A DNA stretch of 64,000 bases from Cinnamomum chago (taxonomy: Eukaryota > Streptophyta > Magnoliopsida > Laurales > Lauraceae), in the NCBI GenBank assembly GCA_038049695.1, contig CP142456.1, positions 66,553,922-66,617,921 of the forward strand, given 5' to 3'. Positions 1 through 9,974 of this stretch are shown here, one piece after another; within the stretch, counting starts at the first letter, position 1; each line of letters opens with the position of its first letter. The notes under the pieces were generated by a model. That model made no database searches, was not told the DNA's origin, and saw only the letters and a list, made by a program, of their open reading frames with translations. Position numbers and translations under genes: made by a program.

Positions 1-654
1 GAGGATATAGAAGGTAATAAAATAAAAATGCAAGGGAGGGGGTATATACAAATACTAAAACCACAAGGTTGTAATTATAAATTCCATAAACCTTAGGGGA
101 TAAGTAAATACAAATACTGAAACCACAAGGGCCCGTATTTATAAATTCTATCAACCTTAGGGGATAATTAAAAAAATTAATTGCATTTTTAATATAAAAC
201 CAACCACAAATGGAAATGGAGCAGAGACATATCTCCACCGTGGGGTCAAGTGTCTCCTACGGAAGTTATAGGGCACGGGTTGTTAAATATTCTAGATTCT
301 AAAATGTCAAATAATCTTTGGTCATAGACTTTCAGAAATTCAATGATACATATTCTGATAACAATTTGATCAATTTCAAAATTATCCAAACCAAGTAGGA
401 TAAACAAAATTCACGTCATAAAATAAGTGCCACTGTGAAATTGATCGAGTTTTTTAAGCAAGTTGGCAATTTGTCCATTATCACTAAAACATATATATCT
501 ATTTAATTTTGATTTTTAACCATGTGTTTATCACACTGATGTTTTTCTTATATGAAACAAGTTTAGATAAAGTACCATGTTTACATCAGTAAACATGTTT
601 TGATTTTTTAATCAATAGAATTAAAATAGTTAAACGAATAACTATTTGCCAATC

Positions 655-745
655 TCTGCCTTGTCAAGATGGTTGGAACCTATGGTTTAGACCATTAGGT
701 CATGGGTTAGAGATATGGCACCACAAAAAAAAAAATAATAATAAC
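655..745 (+). repeat. SINE-like fragment (tRNA-type B box and A-rich tail)
   Basis: A short segment with a tRNA-like B box (GGTCATGGGTTAGAGAT) is followed by an A-rich tail that grades into an ATAATA microsatellite. No convincing A box or target duplication is visible, so it may be a truncated SINE. The same segment recurs near 61840-61925 in the partner repeat. Confidence 0.4.
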
Positions 746-890
746 TATTTCTCTAATCACTAATCTCTAATCCCAAAGTACTAATCCTAATTTATGATGC
801 CTAATCTCTAATCTCCTTTCTTTAATCCCTAATCTCTAGCCCCCTAATCCCAGATCCCTAACCCGATTTCCTTAATACAAAACCCTGACA
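745..890 (+). repeat. Degenerate CTAATCYCTAATC tract
   Basis: A run of imperfect 6-8 base units built on CTAATC or CCCTAATC. It resembles the plant telomere unit CCCTAAA but never matches it for two units in a row, so I call it a degenerate simple repeat. It is repeated near 61925-62060. Confidence 0.5.
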
Positions 891-1427
891 ATAAAACCCA
901 AACCCACATTAACCTAATTCCTATTTGGGTTCAAGACAAGCTCAATCCGAGATTGGCTAGCCTCTTCTTATCATGCAGAAGTAAAGTGAGGCATTTGGTT
1001 TCCCGCCCATAGCTAGTCCAAGGACCATTTTGGACTCAGATTGTCACCCATGGGCTGGATCCAGCCTTTTAGATCAATAAACATGTCTTTATTTTTTATC
1101 AAGAGAATTATAATAGCTAAACTAATAACTATTTCTCTAATCCAAAGTGAAAGAAAAATTGAAGAGAGGTTTTTGTAGTTGTGTTACAATATAGGAAACC
1201 TAGTAGAGAAAGATCTATACAGGACTCTTTAGATTTGTTAAAATCAATTTAAATTTGAAACTTCTCTCTAAATTGGATTCTTTATATTAGTTAAAATTTA
1301 TTTAAGTTTGGAGGCCAATCTCTCAATCAATTGCAAAATTGGAAGTCAATTTCTCAATCAATTGCGAAATCGGACTCCAATTTCAAAATTGAATCCTACA
1401 CCAATAATATATAATAGCTAGCAAAAT

Positions 1428-2179
1428 GCCCTCGTGCTAAGCACGGGCATTAGAGGTCATCCAAAAAATATCATTTAATTTTATGACATAAATAAAAAAT
1501 TTAATTTTGAATTCATATGTTTATATTTTATAAAATCTAAAATATAAGTATTTCTCACACATAACAAATTTCTAGGCTTTCTTAAAAATCACACAATTGA
1601 AAATCTAAATTAATAATAAATACAAAAAATTAAAGATTTAAGTAGAAACATGAAATACGAAATATTGAGATGGAAAAAATTATAAGAAATTTAAAATATG
1701 AGATCTTTCAATTAGAGGCAGGTTTGGTAGTTAGTTGGTTGGGTTCAGGGTAGGTATAGAGGTTTTTAGATTTTGACTCGAACAGAGTTCAAGACCAGCT
1801 CAGATTTTGGTTTGTTTAACTTGCCTTCCCATTGATAAAATTATTACTACTTGCCTTTTTCTAAAACTCATATCATGTCAATAAAGAAAGACAAAAAAAA
1901 AAAAAGACCAAACAAAGAGATATAGAGAGGTGTTCCTAAGTGTGGGGGCAGGGGCAGGGGCGGGGGCGGGGGCGGGGGGATTTCAATGCCATTAAAAATG
2001 GAAGAGTCGTATGGAAAGAGTGAGAGGTGGGGAGTGAGTAATGAATGACATTTTATTGAATTGAATTAGATTAAATAATATTAAAAGAGAATTCAAAATT
2101 GTGGAGGATAGTCAAAATCAATTAGAGCTGATTAATATTTCAATTTGAAATCAGTCTCTTTCGTATATATAAAGGAGGA
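1428..2179 (-). mobile_element. Non-autonomous Helitron, minus strand
   Basis: On the minus strand the element ends with a GC-rich hairpin (GCCCGTGC...GCACGAGGGC) followed about 8 bases later by CTAG, the form of a Helitron 3' terminus. The 5' end is taken at a TC before a TTTATATATACGAAAGAGACTG sequence (bases 2155-2179), which resembles the start of other Helitron-like copies in this window. No Rep/helicase gene is present. The 5' limit is uncertain by a few bases. A second copy lies at 62655-63407. Confidence 0.5.
1942..1980 (+). repeat. G-rich (GGGGGC)n microsatellite
   Basis: Six or seven units of GGGGC/GGGGGC in a row inside an AT-rich region. It could form G-quadruplexes. The partner copy at 63186-63210 has fewer units, which shows length change since duplication. 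Confidence 0.8.
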
Positions 2180-2630
2180 CCTAGACGTAGCCTTGCATTC
2201 TATTTAGATGGGGCTTACTTTAACCATTCCATTCACAGACCAACAATTCAATGACTATAGTAGTCTAAAGGCATTTTCCCCGTCTCCAATCATCTTATTG
2301 TCAATTAGTAGAAAAAAGAAACCCATTAAACCAAAAAAGAAATAGTGAAAAATGAGAATATCAAAAATCTTAGACAATAGAAAATACACTTTGCTTTGCT
2401 TTTGAGATCCATCTTCCATCCACCACTTTCAGTTGAAGAAAAAATAAAATTAAAGTGGTAAAAGCACAAAATACCCCATAAAGATGAAAAGATAAGAGAT
2501 TAAGAAAAATAGCAAAAATCCCCTAACTTTATCACACCCACAAACAAACTTTGAAAGGAATACACAATTTTTTTTTACTGTAAAGAAATTAATAGATGAG
2601 ATCTAATGACAAGGAAAAGAAAAAATAAGC

Positions 2631-2648
2631 GGGGGGGGGGGGGGGGGG
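2631..2648 (+). repeat. Poly-G tract
   Basis: About 18 consecutive G residues. The partner tract at 63877-63909 is about 33 G long and is preceded by (GT)n. Homopolymer length from sequencing is unreliable here. Confidence 0.85.
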
Positions 2649-2730
2649 TGGGAAATGTGTCTCTCTCATAGAGAAGGAAGGAAACATAAAACAGGAGTTA
2701 TTTAGAACTCCAGTAGGCTTCCTCAAAATA

Positions 2731-3530
2731 AGGGATCTCACATCCCTTGTCTGGATCATCCGGATAGGAGTGATTCGAGTGAAATCCACACCCCAATATA
2801 TAGTGTTCGATTTTTCCAAGTGGGGCACATGCTTTGTTGATCAAAACATTCATGAATAAGCTCCACTTTGGACGGTTTGTGGATTAGAAACCTATATCAT
2901 GAAAGTTTTATTGGACTTGATAAATCTATCTTCTCATGTCTTGAGTTGGTTCCGTGGGGTGAGGAGCTGTGACAAAAATTCGATGATGGAATACTGACCA
3001 TTATTATAATTTTAAGTGACATTGCATAATAGAGAGTGAGGCTCATGCAAGTGGTCTTAACTTAATTTAGAATATATAGCAAAATTGTTAAGTGGCATTG
3101 CATAAGAGAGATCGAGGCTCATGCAAGTGGTCTTAAATTAATTTAGAATACACAGCAGAAGTCATCAAAAGTCAATAATAACTCATCTTAGGACTGGGCC
3201 CACATATCATAGGTCTTGTGGGAAATTGGATTGTCTGACTAAACTTTCTATCTTTAGGCCCCAATAATATGAGATTTATAATCAAATGGATCGTAAAGAT
3301 CATGAAATTTTGAAGATTAGAGCGAAGCTACAAAAAGTAAAAGCTCTTTGAACGGTGAAGAGAAACATATTATTGTAAAATTCCTAACAAAATCCTAAGA
3401 TTAAGGATATGATTTGAACCAATTTAGAAGTGAGTAATTTTAGGAATGGATAGAGATAAAAAAAAATCTAAGTTCTCGAAGCCCAAACTAAATGGAAATC
3501 TCAACTCTCCAATCAAAGTTAATTTTGCTA
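2731..3530. other. Non-coding spacer with a 76-bp two-copy repeat
   Basis: No gene is seen. A 76-base unit is present twice in tandem at 3014-3089 and 3090-3165 (unit core AAGTGRCATTGCATAA, then GGCTCATGCAAGTGG). The rest is AT-rich and unrecognised. Confidence 0.6.
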
Positions 3531-3659
3531 CTAGCAAAGCATACCTGCGCTAAGCCCGAGCCCAGAAATAAAAACACGTTCAGTTTGTGGCTATTTTATG
3601 AGATATTAATTAATGAGAAAATAAATATAAAACAAACAAATATACTATTTATTACGGTT
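3531..3659 (-). mobile_element. Helitron 3' end fragment
   Basis: On the minus strand a weak hairpin (GGGCTTAGCGCAGG) is followed by TATGCTTTGCTAG and then T, the Helitron 3' end form. The adjoining bases 3566-3610 are almost identical to 32910-32950, so these are two copies of one family. The copy is interrupted on its right by the LTR-like block that starts at about 3660. No 5' end was located. Confidence 0.5.
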
Positions 3660-6293
3660 TGAAGCATAGTTCAGCCCGACATTTATACAAAGTAAATATT
3701 ACTTTTATCATGACCCGGGTCCGAATTACGGTAACCCCGAGTCGTGGGCCCACACTAACTCCCGTAAATCCCGAATTAACAGAAGTTAAATCGGAATCCA
3801 CAAGGGATATCATTACCAATAAACCTGTCAATACGCAAATCTTGCGGAAGAAATATACATTTGACGATATCAATTCACTTTACATGTATACAAAAAGAAT
3901 CGAGTCCTTATACATGTATCACTTCCCAGATAGTTTACCAACCGGTGCATACTCAACACCATACCATAAGTATTAATTACATTCCATAAATGAATGTACA
4001 AAATGATGGTTCAAACGCTTCTCAAAATATTAGGGTTCTTTTACGCACTCCGATGCCGAATCAAATGGCATTCCGCCCATTCCATTCAATTAGTCCTCCT
4101 GGAGGAACCGGAGTGGCCTCCTCCGCTGGCGCCGGGGGCGCTGTTGGACCGGTAGGGGCAATCGGGCCTATAATGTCATCAATAACACTAATGAACACGA
4201 CGGTTCAACAATGTATAAACAAATCTTGTAATAGCACATGTTAATACAAATACTAAATCCATTTGGCAATAATTACCATTCTAGACAATTCTAGATAATT
4301 CATGTAATAACAATAAGTAAGCCTAAGAGTTAACCGATAGACATTCACTATCATAGTTTTCATTCATTTCATTTCGTTTCATTTACCATCTTCCCTCAAA
4401 GGAAGGATTCATTCAATTTACCATCTTCCCTTCAAGGAATGATTCATCTTCCAAACGGAAGGCATCAATCAATACCCATAGATATGATTGGAATATGTGG
4501 GACTTACTAGTGTCCTGGCCAGGGACAACTAGCATCACCACGGAGCTCTGGAACGCCCCCAAATCCATCTGCTACAGCAGGATTGTTCATTCATTTCATT
4601 TATTAATTCATTGAACTCGTTTAAAGTTCTAGTACAGTGGTTATGTTTAGGGATCAATTCAGTGTGAGTTCAATGGTGAGCTTAAGGGACTGCTATGCAA
4701 TGCCCTCTAATACAATCATCTAAACCAAACAATACGTGAAACGTTAGTTATCAATGCACGTGTTATTATGGATGGCATTACTTAATTTAGTCGTGCATTA
4801 GATAACCTTAGCTAACACCCATGATGGTTTAGATATCACCTATATTAGCCTTAACGAATAGGCTTCCAATGTAAACCAGTTACCATTTACCACACGACTC
4901 GTCTCAACGAGATGGGGAGTTTCCATGATCGCATAAGCGATCTTAGTCCATGCAAAAATTAAAATTTTCACTCATAATCGAGGTACGTTCCTGTATCCTG
5001 TTCGCCCGAGCGAGTAAAGTTCGCTCGAGCGGACACCTCACAGAACCTTGGTCGCTCGACCGCATTTTAATGTTCGCTCGAGCGAACTGTCCAAGACGAT
5101 TTTCCTCTGAAACAGAACCCTGGTCGCTCGAGCGAACTGTCATAGTCGCTCAAGCGAACTGCCCAATCCGATTTTCCTCTGAAACAGAACCCTGGTCGCT
5201 CGAGCGAACTGTCATAGTCGCTCGAGCGAACTGTCCAAAGTTCCAACTCGAAAAGCTGATACACTCTCTCTCCTTCTACACTCCCTTCTCCACTATTCAT
5301 CCACAACATATAATAGCAATGGGACCTCCTGTCCCATCCTCACACATCATCCATTTCCAAAAACAATTGTCCTAAACATTTATTAACCATTCAACCAACC
5401 ACATCAACTCCAAAATAAATGGAAAGTGCACAACCCATAAAATTAAATGCATTCCTACCACAATCAATGCTAATCACAAGGGATGCTTATACTTGCCTCT
5501 CTTGAAGTCAATGAACTCTAAACTTTCTTCTTCTTAGCTTGGCTTGAGGTTACAATCCCCAAATCAAACCCTAATCCCATGAAAAATGAAAATATACAAA
5601 TCATGAGCCATTTGACCTAGAAGCCTCTACAAAACAACCCATGGAACTTATAAATCCTAAGGGGAGATCAACTACTTACTTGTAGCTCCAAGTAAAGGGG
5701 TTTCAAGTTATCTTTCTAGCTCCAACTATTCAAAAATGGGGAAAGAGACTTGAGGAAGAAGATGGAGGTGGAGCCTTCACTCTCCAAGCCACACAACCAC
5801 TACTAATCTCAACCTTGGTAAAGAGGAATGAGAGGGAAAAAGGAGAAGAGAATGGTGCTTAGGGTTTGGTTGAAATGAGAAAGGTTTCATTCCATTCTAA
5901 TATAAGATCATTTTTCCACAAAACTGCCCTTTAATAAGTCAAATTACATTTTGGGTCAAATGAAATCTCATTTGGTCCATTTAAGGTCAAATGGAGTCGC
6001 GTCTATTATGAAAGTTAACGTACTACTCGAGATACACGCGTTGGTATCAAGGATTTCCGTATTTGACGAAATACGTAAAAACTCATATTTACGGAAAAGT
6101 CCTTAGCCTACCTTGTTTGAGTCTAAACTCACTTTAACCAATTCAATCCTAATTCATTATGCTTAATGCATCATTTGAGATTAATTTGTCTCCCTTTGGT
6201 CATTAACCTTGATTAACCATTTACCCATGCTTAATTAGCATTAACCTCAATTATTTAGCGTTAATCACGATTAGTTTGGGTCAGGGTGTAACA
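3660..6293 (-). mobile_element. Probable solo LTR of a Gypsy-type element (fossil)
   Basis: On the minus strand the block starts TGTTACACCC and ends TTCA, the TG...CA form of an LTR. It carries a promoter-like TATA stretch near 5900 followed by a CT-rich transcript-leader-like region. It has no gag or pol remains, and its length (about 2.6 kb) fits the long LTRs of Del/Tekay-like chromoviruses. I did not find a matching target duplication, so the borders and the family are tentative. It sits inside a Helitron-derived sequence. Confidence 0.4.
4995..5235 (+). repeat. Array of TCGCTCGAGCGA palindromes
   Basis: Eight copies, some imperfect, of a 12-base palindrome centred on CTCGAG occur within 240 bases, the last four within two 71-base tandem units (about 5088-5160 and 5160-5230). 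Open frames across it on both strands are products of the repeat and are not annotated. It lies within the probable solo LTR. Confidence 0.8.
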
Positions 6294-7385
6294 ACTTTTT
6301 AGATAAATAAGTATGAAACTTCAAGTCTTATGTAAATTAATATTTGCAAAATTACATGTGGCCCCATCTTTAGGAATTAGAATACGAGGCCCACTTTAAA
6401 AACGTTTATTGCACGTGGAGCCCATATGTATAAATCACCATCAAGGATCCACTTTTAAAAATCACAAACATTAAGGATTTTCTAACTATAATAGATATAT
6501 TAAAATTCTAAATCCACCTAAAGAAGACTCATTTTAACTTGGTTGGATAGAGTTATTAAGCAAGGTGGATTTTTTCATATGGACTCTTTAAATACCTATT
6601 TATAGTAGATATATATTAAAATTTGAATTCACATAAAAGAAGCTTAACAAAAGTGGACTCTGAATTGATTGATAGATTTTATCTCTTGAAATTGATTTGA
6701 GATCCAATTTCTCAAATTGATTGGAGATTAGAGTCCAATTTTGCAATCGATTGCGAAATCGGACTCCAATTTCGAAATCGAATCCTACGTCTATAATATA
6801 TATTAATTGAGGCTCAATTTCGCAATCAATTGCAAAATCGGTTTCTAGCTCTTTAATATATATTAATAATTGAAATCGAAATTGAGCTCCAATTTCTCAA
6901 TCAATTGAGAAATTGAACTCTTAGTAAATTCTCAATCGGTGAAAATTAGTGGAATAACTTTGGATAAAGTCTGAATAAGTTTTAGATGAGTTTGAATAGT
7001 TTGAAATACTCATTTTTGGTTTAAACTATATTTCTTATCTGATCTAAACATGGCCCTCTTACAAAACTCTTTAATCCCCTATCCATAATTGATATATTAG
7101 AATTTTAAATTCACCTAAAGAAAGTTACAAAAAAGTGGACTCTATCTAATTAAAATTGAAATTGAAATTGAAATTAGAAGACAGGCCAACATTCATGGGA
7201 TTTATAATGTAGTCCCACCATTACAATTTTATAATATGGGCCCACCTTTTGTGATTGTGACCATGTGATCCACCTTTAGAAATCACAATGTCATGCCCAC
7301 CTTTAGAAATTAAAACATGGGGTCTACATCGATAGAATTTATAATGCGGTCCCACCACCTTTAGGTATTCCCAAGTGGGGCCACT
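6294..7385. repeat. Decayed minisatellite and palindromic repeat region
   Basis: No gene. The stretch holds repeated units of three kinds: a GGCCCACCTTTAGAAATCAC-like unit (6357-6480 and 7190-7380), an AAATTCACCTAAAGAAG-like unit (6508, 6608, 7098), and palindromic CAATTGCGAAATTGG-like units (6690-6910). The last also occur next to Helitron ends at 1320-1410, 36150-36195 and 62520-62630. Confidence 0.5.
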
Positions 7386-8035
7386 TTATTTGAGATAAGT
7401 GAGAGGATTTGAAATATTTAAATGTCATTCTTTAAAAGGCAAGAGATAAGTATGAAACAATTGTGCAAGTGGGTTGTTTCTTAAAAAAAATAAAGTTTTT
7501 TTGTTCCAGCTTTCGTATGCCAGCGGGTTAAGATTTTGAGATTCGTTCCAGTGAGACCAAATTTCGAAACAGTGATTTACAATTACCAAACATGTTTTCT
7601 ACAACCTTATCTGGTGGGAACATGGGAACATCCGAATGACACAATGCCAAACGCATTGAGCCCAAGATAGACTCGGATGGCGAAACAGAATTCATATAGC
7701 GAAGCCCAAAATAGTTGGCACAAAGGCTTTGGTGATGATGCTGCACCAAGCATTGTATTTTAACGGCAACAGAAAGTCCAAAGAGGGAAAAAATTACATG
7801 GTTTGTGTTAGATAAGTCTGTCATTCAGCTTACGTTGATTCCATGAATGAATTACTTCCTTAATCCTCATTCACATTTGACACAAATTTGAAATACATTG
7901 CCCTCTATATACAAAGTTAAGAATGAAAAAAATATATATTAGAGATGCAGTCAGCTACATCCAAAAGAAAACACCAACCAATTGTTAACAAGATTACAGA
8001 GAACCCATTCGTGTTTGACAGTGGTTGCCTACAAG
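7386..8035. other. Unassigned region with an unrecognised open frame
   Basis: A 98-codon open frame on the minus strand (7528-7824) has no motif I recognise and no supporting promoter or splice context; I do not treat it as a gene. The region lies just 3' of the PP2C relic and may include its old downstream flank. Confidence 0.3.
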
Positions 8036-8533
8036 AAATTTTACCTGACTTGAACCATGAAATATGGACAAGCCACGGACTCTTCTAGGAGTTGTTTCAT
8101 CCGAGCCAAATCCAACAAGGAACCTGTGTCTCAGGTCGGTAGAACTGAGCCTGGAAAGCACCCTCCATCTGCTGCCACCTATGGATTGAATTGGATATTG
8201 GTATTGTCACTGCACAGCAAGCAAGTGGTGTAATATTAGGAGGTCGTGCGACAGGTAGACATCGCTGAACGATCACTTACATCTGCCCACAAGAAATTTT
8301 ACCTGACCATGAAATTTGGACAAGCCACGGACTCTTCTAGGAGTTGTTTCGTCCGAGCCAAATCCAATAAGGAACCTGTGTCTCAGGTCGGTAGAACTGA
8401 GCTGGAAAGCAGCCTCATCTGCTGCCACCTATGGATTGAATTGGATATTGGTATTGTCACTGCACAACAAGCAAGTGGTGTAATGTTAGGAGGTCGTGCG
8501 ACATGTAGACATCCCTGAACGATCACTTACATC
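8036..8533 (+). repeat. Two-copy tandem duplication, 248-bp unit
   Basis: Copy 1 (8036-8283) and copy 2 (8284-8533) align almost throughout, with small indels. Both begin TGCCYACAAGAAATTTTACC and end GATCACTTACATC. The second copy overlaps the 3' end of the PP2C relic, so the duplication took in part of its last exon and its downstream flank. Confidence 0.85.
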
Positions 8534-8815
8534 TGCCCAAGAGACATTGGCAACAATAACAGTGATATTAGAGATTTTGCCACCAATAACTCTCCATCCA
8601 GCTTTTCAAGCTGCAACCGAGAATGGTGTAACATCGTAGCCAGGTGCTCTCTTTTGCCCAAGAAGGGCTATCATTGATGCCATCTTCTGTGGCCTCAAGC
8701 CCTCCTTCTTGCCGTGTAGAATAGTCCCAACCAATTCGTTGTTAAACAAATTATTAAACAACCCATCTGTACCATCAGCAATTACATCTCCTGGTGCGAG
8801 GTGGAACTTGATATC
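8486..8815 (-). pseudogene. PP2C-type protein phosphatase relic, C-terminal exon
   Basis: The minus-strand translation gives DIKFHLAPGDVIADGTDGLF, then NNLFNNELVG, and later RVIGGKISNITVIVANV. In active plant PP2Cs of the PP2C55/80 type the matching stretches read GDVIVAGTDGLFDN and GGKLDDxTVVVSYV. The exon starts after a clear acceptor (AAAGCAG). It has an in-frame TGA between VAA and KAGWRV, where the family has a glutamine or similar. The Asp of GLFDN is Asn and the DD of the last motif is SN, so metal-binding residues are lost. A GTAAGT at its end is probably fortuitous. This is the most 3' recognisable part of a gene that continues at 9210, 20258, 20443 and 32093. Known: PPM phosphatases need these acidic residues. 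Inferred: non-functional unprocessed pseudogene. Confidence 0.85.
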
Positions 8816-9209
8816 CTGCTTTCATCAAAAGGCCAAGATTAATTTTTCTTCAAATCTACTGCAAACAAAGTTGTAGATATGCATCCTCATGAAACTTTTT
8901 CGGATCTCAAGCATGCTAAATCATAGAGATCCAATCTTCATCAGAATCTATTTTCTTTTGGTCTCAAGTTTTCGAATTCAGATTCTAGTTACAATTCACA
9001 CTGAACCCGATGATGGAGTTAATTTAGGATTCTAGTTTTAGTGTTGCAGTTATTCCCTTCCATTTTGGTAGCTCCGGCTATCATTGTGTATAAAAGTTCG
9101 ATTCACTCCAAATTTACATACCCCCCAAACATAACGACAACAACCACCACCCAAAAAAAAGAATTAAAAATGAGTAAAAAATCGATAAAAAATGCAGAAG
9201 ACTAAACTT

Positions 9210-9257
9210 AATTTTGGCACTGACCACGGCAAGGCTAGGTAGACACTGTTAGGATCA
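9210..9257 (-). pseudogene. PP2C relic, small fragment left of the Gypsy insertion
   Basis: Reading minus from 9257 gives DPNSVYLALPWSVPK before a non-coding stretch. Its place, directly across the plus-strand Gypsy element from the exon at 20258-20366, makes it the continuation of that exon, but the residues alone are too few to prove it. Confidence 0.4.
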
Positions 9258-9927
9258 TGTGTGGGGACCACTTTGTGAACCAGCTCCCTCTGATATCGGC
9301 GGAACACGCCCGCCTCTGTCTCGGACGCGGACCCTGTGTGACTTCGGTTTCGGTGCCGTATGCCGATACCGGGGAAACGTCGTTCAGTTCGGCCACGCCA
9401 CCCCATCCAGTCTCGGCCATGCGGAGATACACTTGTATCCATCAGAACAGGGCCCAAGAAAGGGATTCGATGAGACCTTAGCCGTCTACAGATCAGGGCA
9501 AGGTCAGGCCTAATGTGACTGGCATTAAATGCAGCATGGGCTGATCGGACTCGCATTAAATGCAAAGAGGGCTGTGATGGACCTTCATTAATGACTTTGT
9601 GGGCTGACAAGACCCAGGTCACATCACAAAGCCCACTGGCACATTCACCAAGACTGTTCCTTATAAAAAGCACGAACCAGACTGAGAGGAGGGTAAGCAT
9701 TCTCTTACTAAGAACCAGAGTTCTTTCCTGTCTTTCTCCTCTTCTTCTTCTCCGATCGCTCTTGCTGACTTAAGCATCGGAGAGCCCTGCGCTGCCCACA
9801 GCCAGGGTCCTCTGACCCTTGTCTTTCTTCCCTTCCAGGTTCAGGCCGTCGCAGCTACCTCTTCCATGCATTGAGTAAGTCCTAGAAGGCTTCCTGATCT
9901 TGTGAGTATTTTATTCTTGCACTTACA
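9258..9927 (+). repeat. 5' LTR of Gypsy copy 1
   Basis: 670 bases starting TGTGTGGGGACC and ending CTTACA. A TATA box (TTATAAAAAG) lies near 9661-9670, so the transcript should start near 9690-9700. About 99% identical to 19588-20257. Confidence 0.95.
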
Positions 9928-9929
9928 AT

Positions 9930-9946
9930 TGGCGCCGTCTGTGGGA
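9930..9946 (+). other. Primer binding site of Gypsy copy 1
   Basis: TGGCGCCGTCTGTGGGA follows the 5' LTR by two bases. The first nine bases are complementary to the 3' end of plant tRNA-Asp, the primer commonly assigned to Tat/Athila elements; later bases fit less well. The same site is present in Gypsy copy 2. Confidence 0.85.
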
Positions 9947-9974
9947 AACGATTTCTGCAATCTTCCCTATCACC

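Larger units (their letters stand above)
1..2730 (+). repeat. Left copy of a 2.7-2.8 kb direct repeat (partner at 61184-64000)
   Basis: Read against 61184-64000, this stretch aligns end to end with scattered substitutions and a few small indels; my hand estimate over the first 600 bases is about 97% identity. The left copy is cut by the window start and the right copy by the window end, so the true length is unknown. It carries a SINE-like scrap, a degenerate TAATCCC-type tract, a Helitron on the minus strand and G-rich simple repeats, each also present in the partner. No coding sequence is supported; the short open frames here are low complexity. Confidence 0.9.

Noticed and set aside
4943-5375. 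Overlapping frames rich in SLERTVIVARANC on both strands
   Set aside because: Produced by the CTCGAG palindrome array; the same peptide words appear on both strands because the unit is self-complementary.
7528-7824. 98-codon minus-strand frame as a gene
   Set aside because: No recognised motif, no promoter or splice support, and it lies among repeats.
9164-9773. Frames inside the 5' LTR (also 19468-20103)
   Set aside because: They occur in non-coding LTR sequence and are repeated in both LTRs; no family match.
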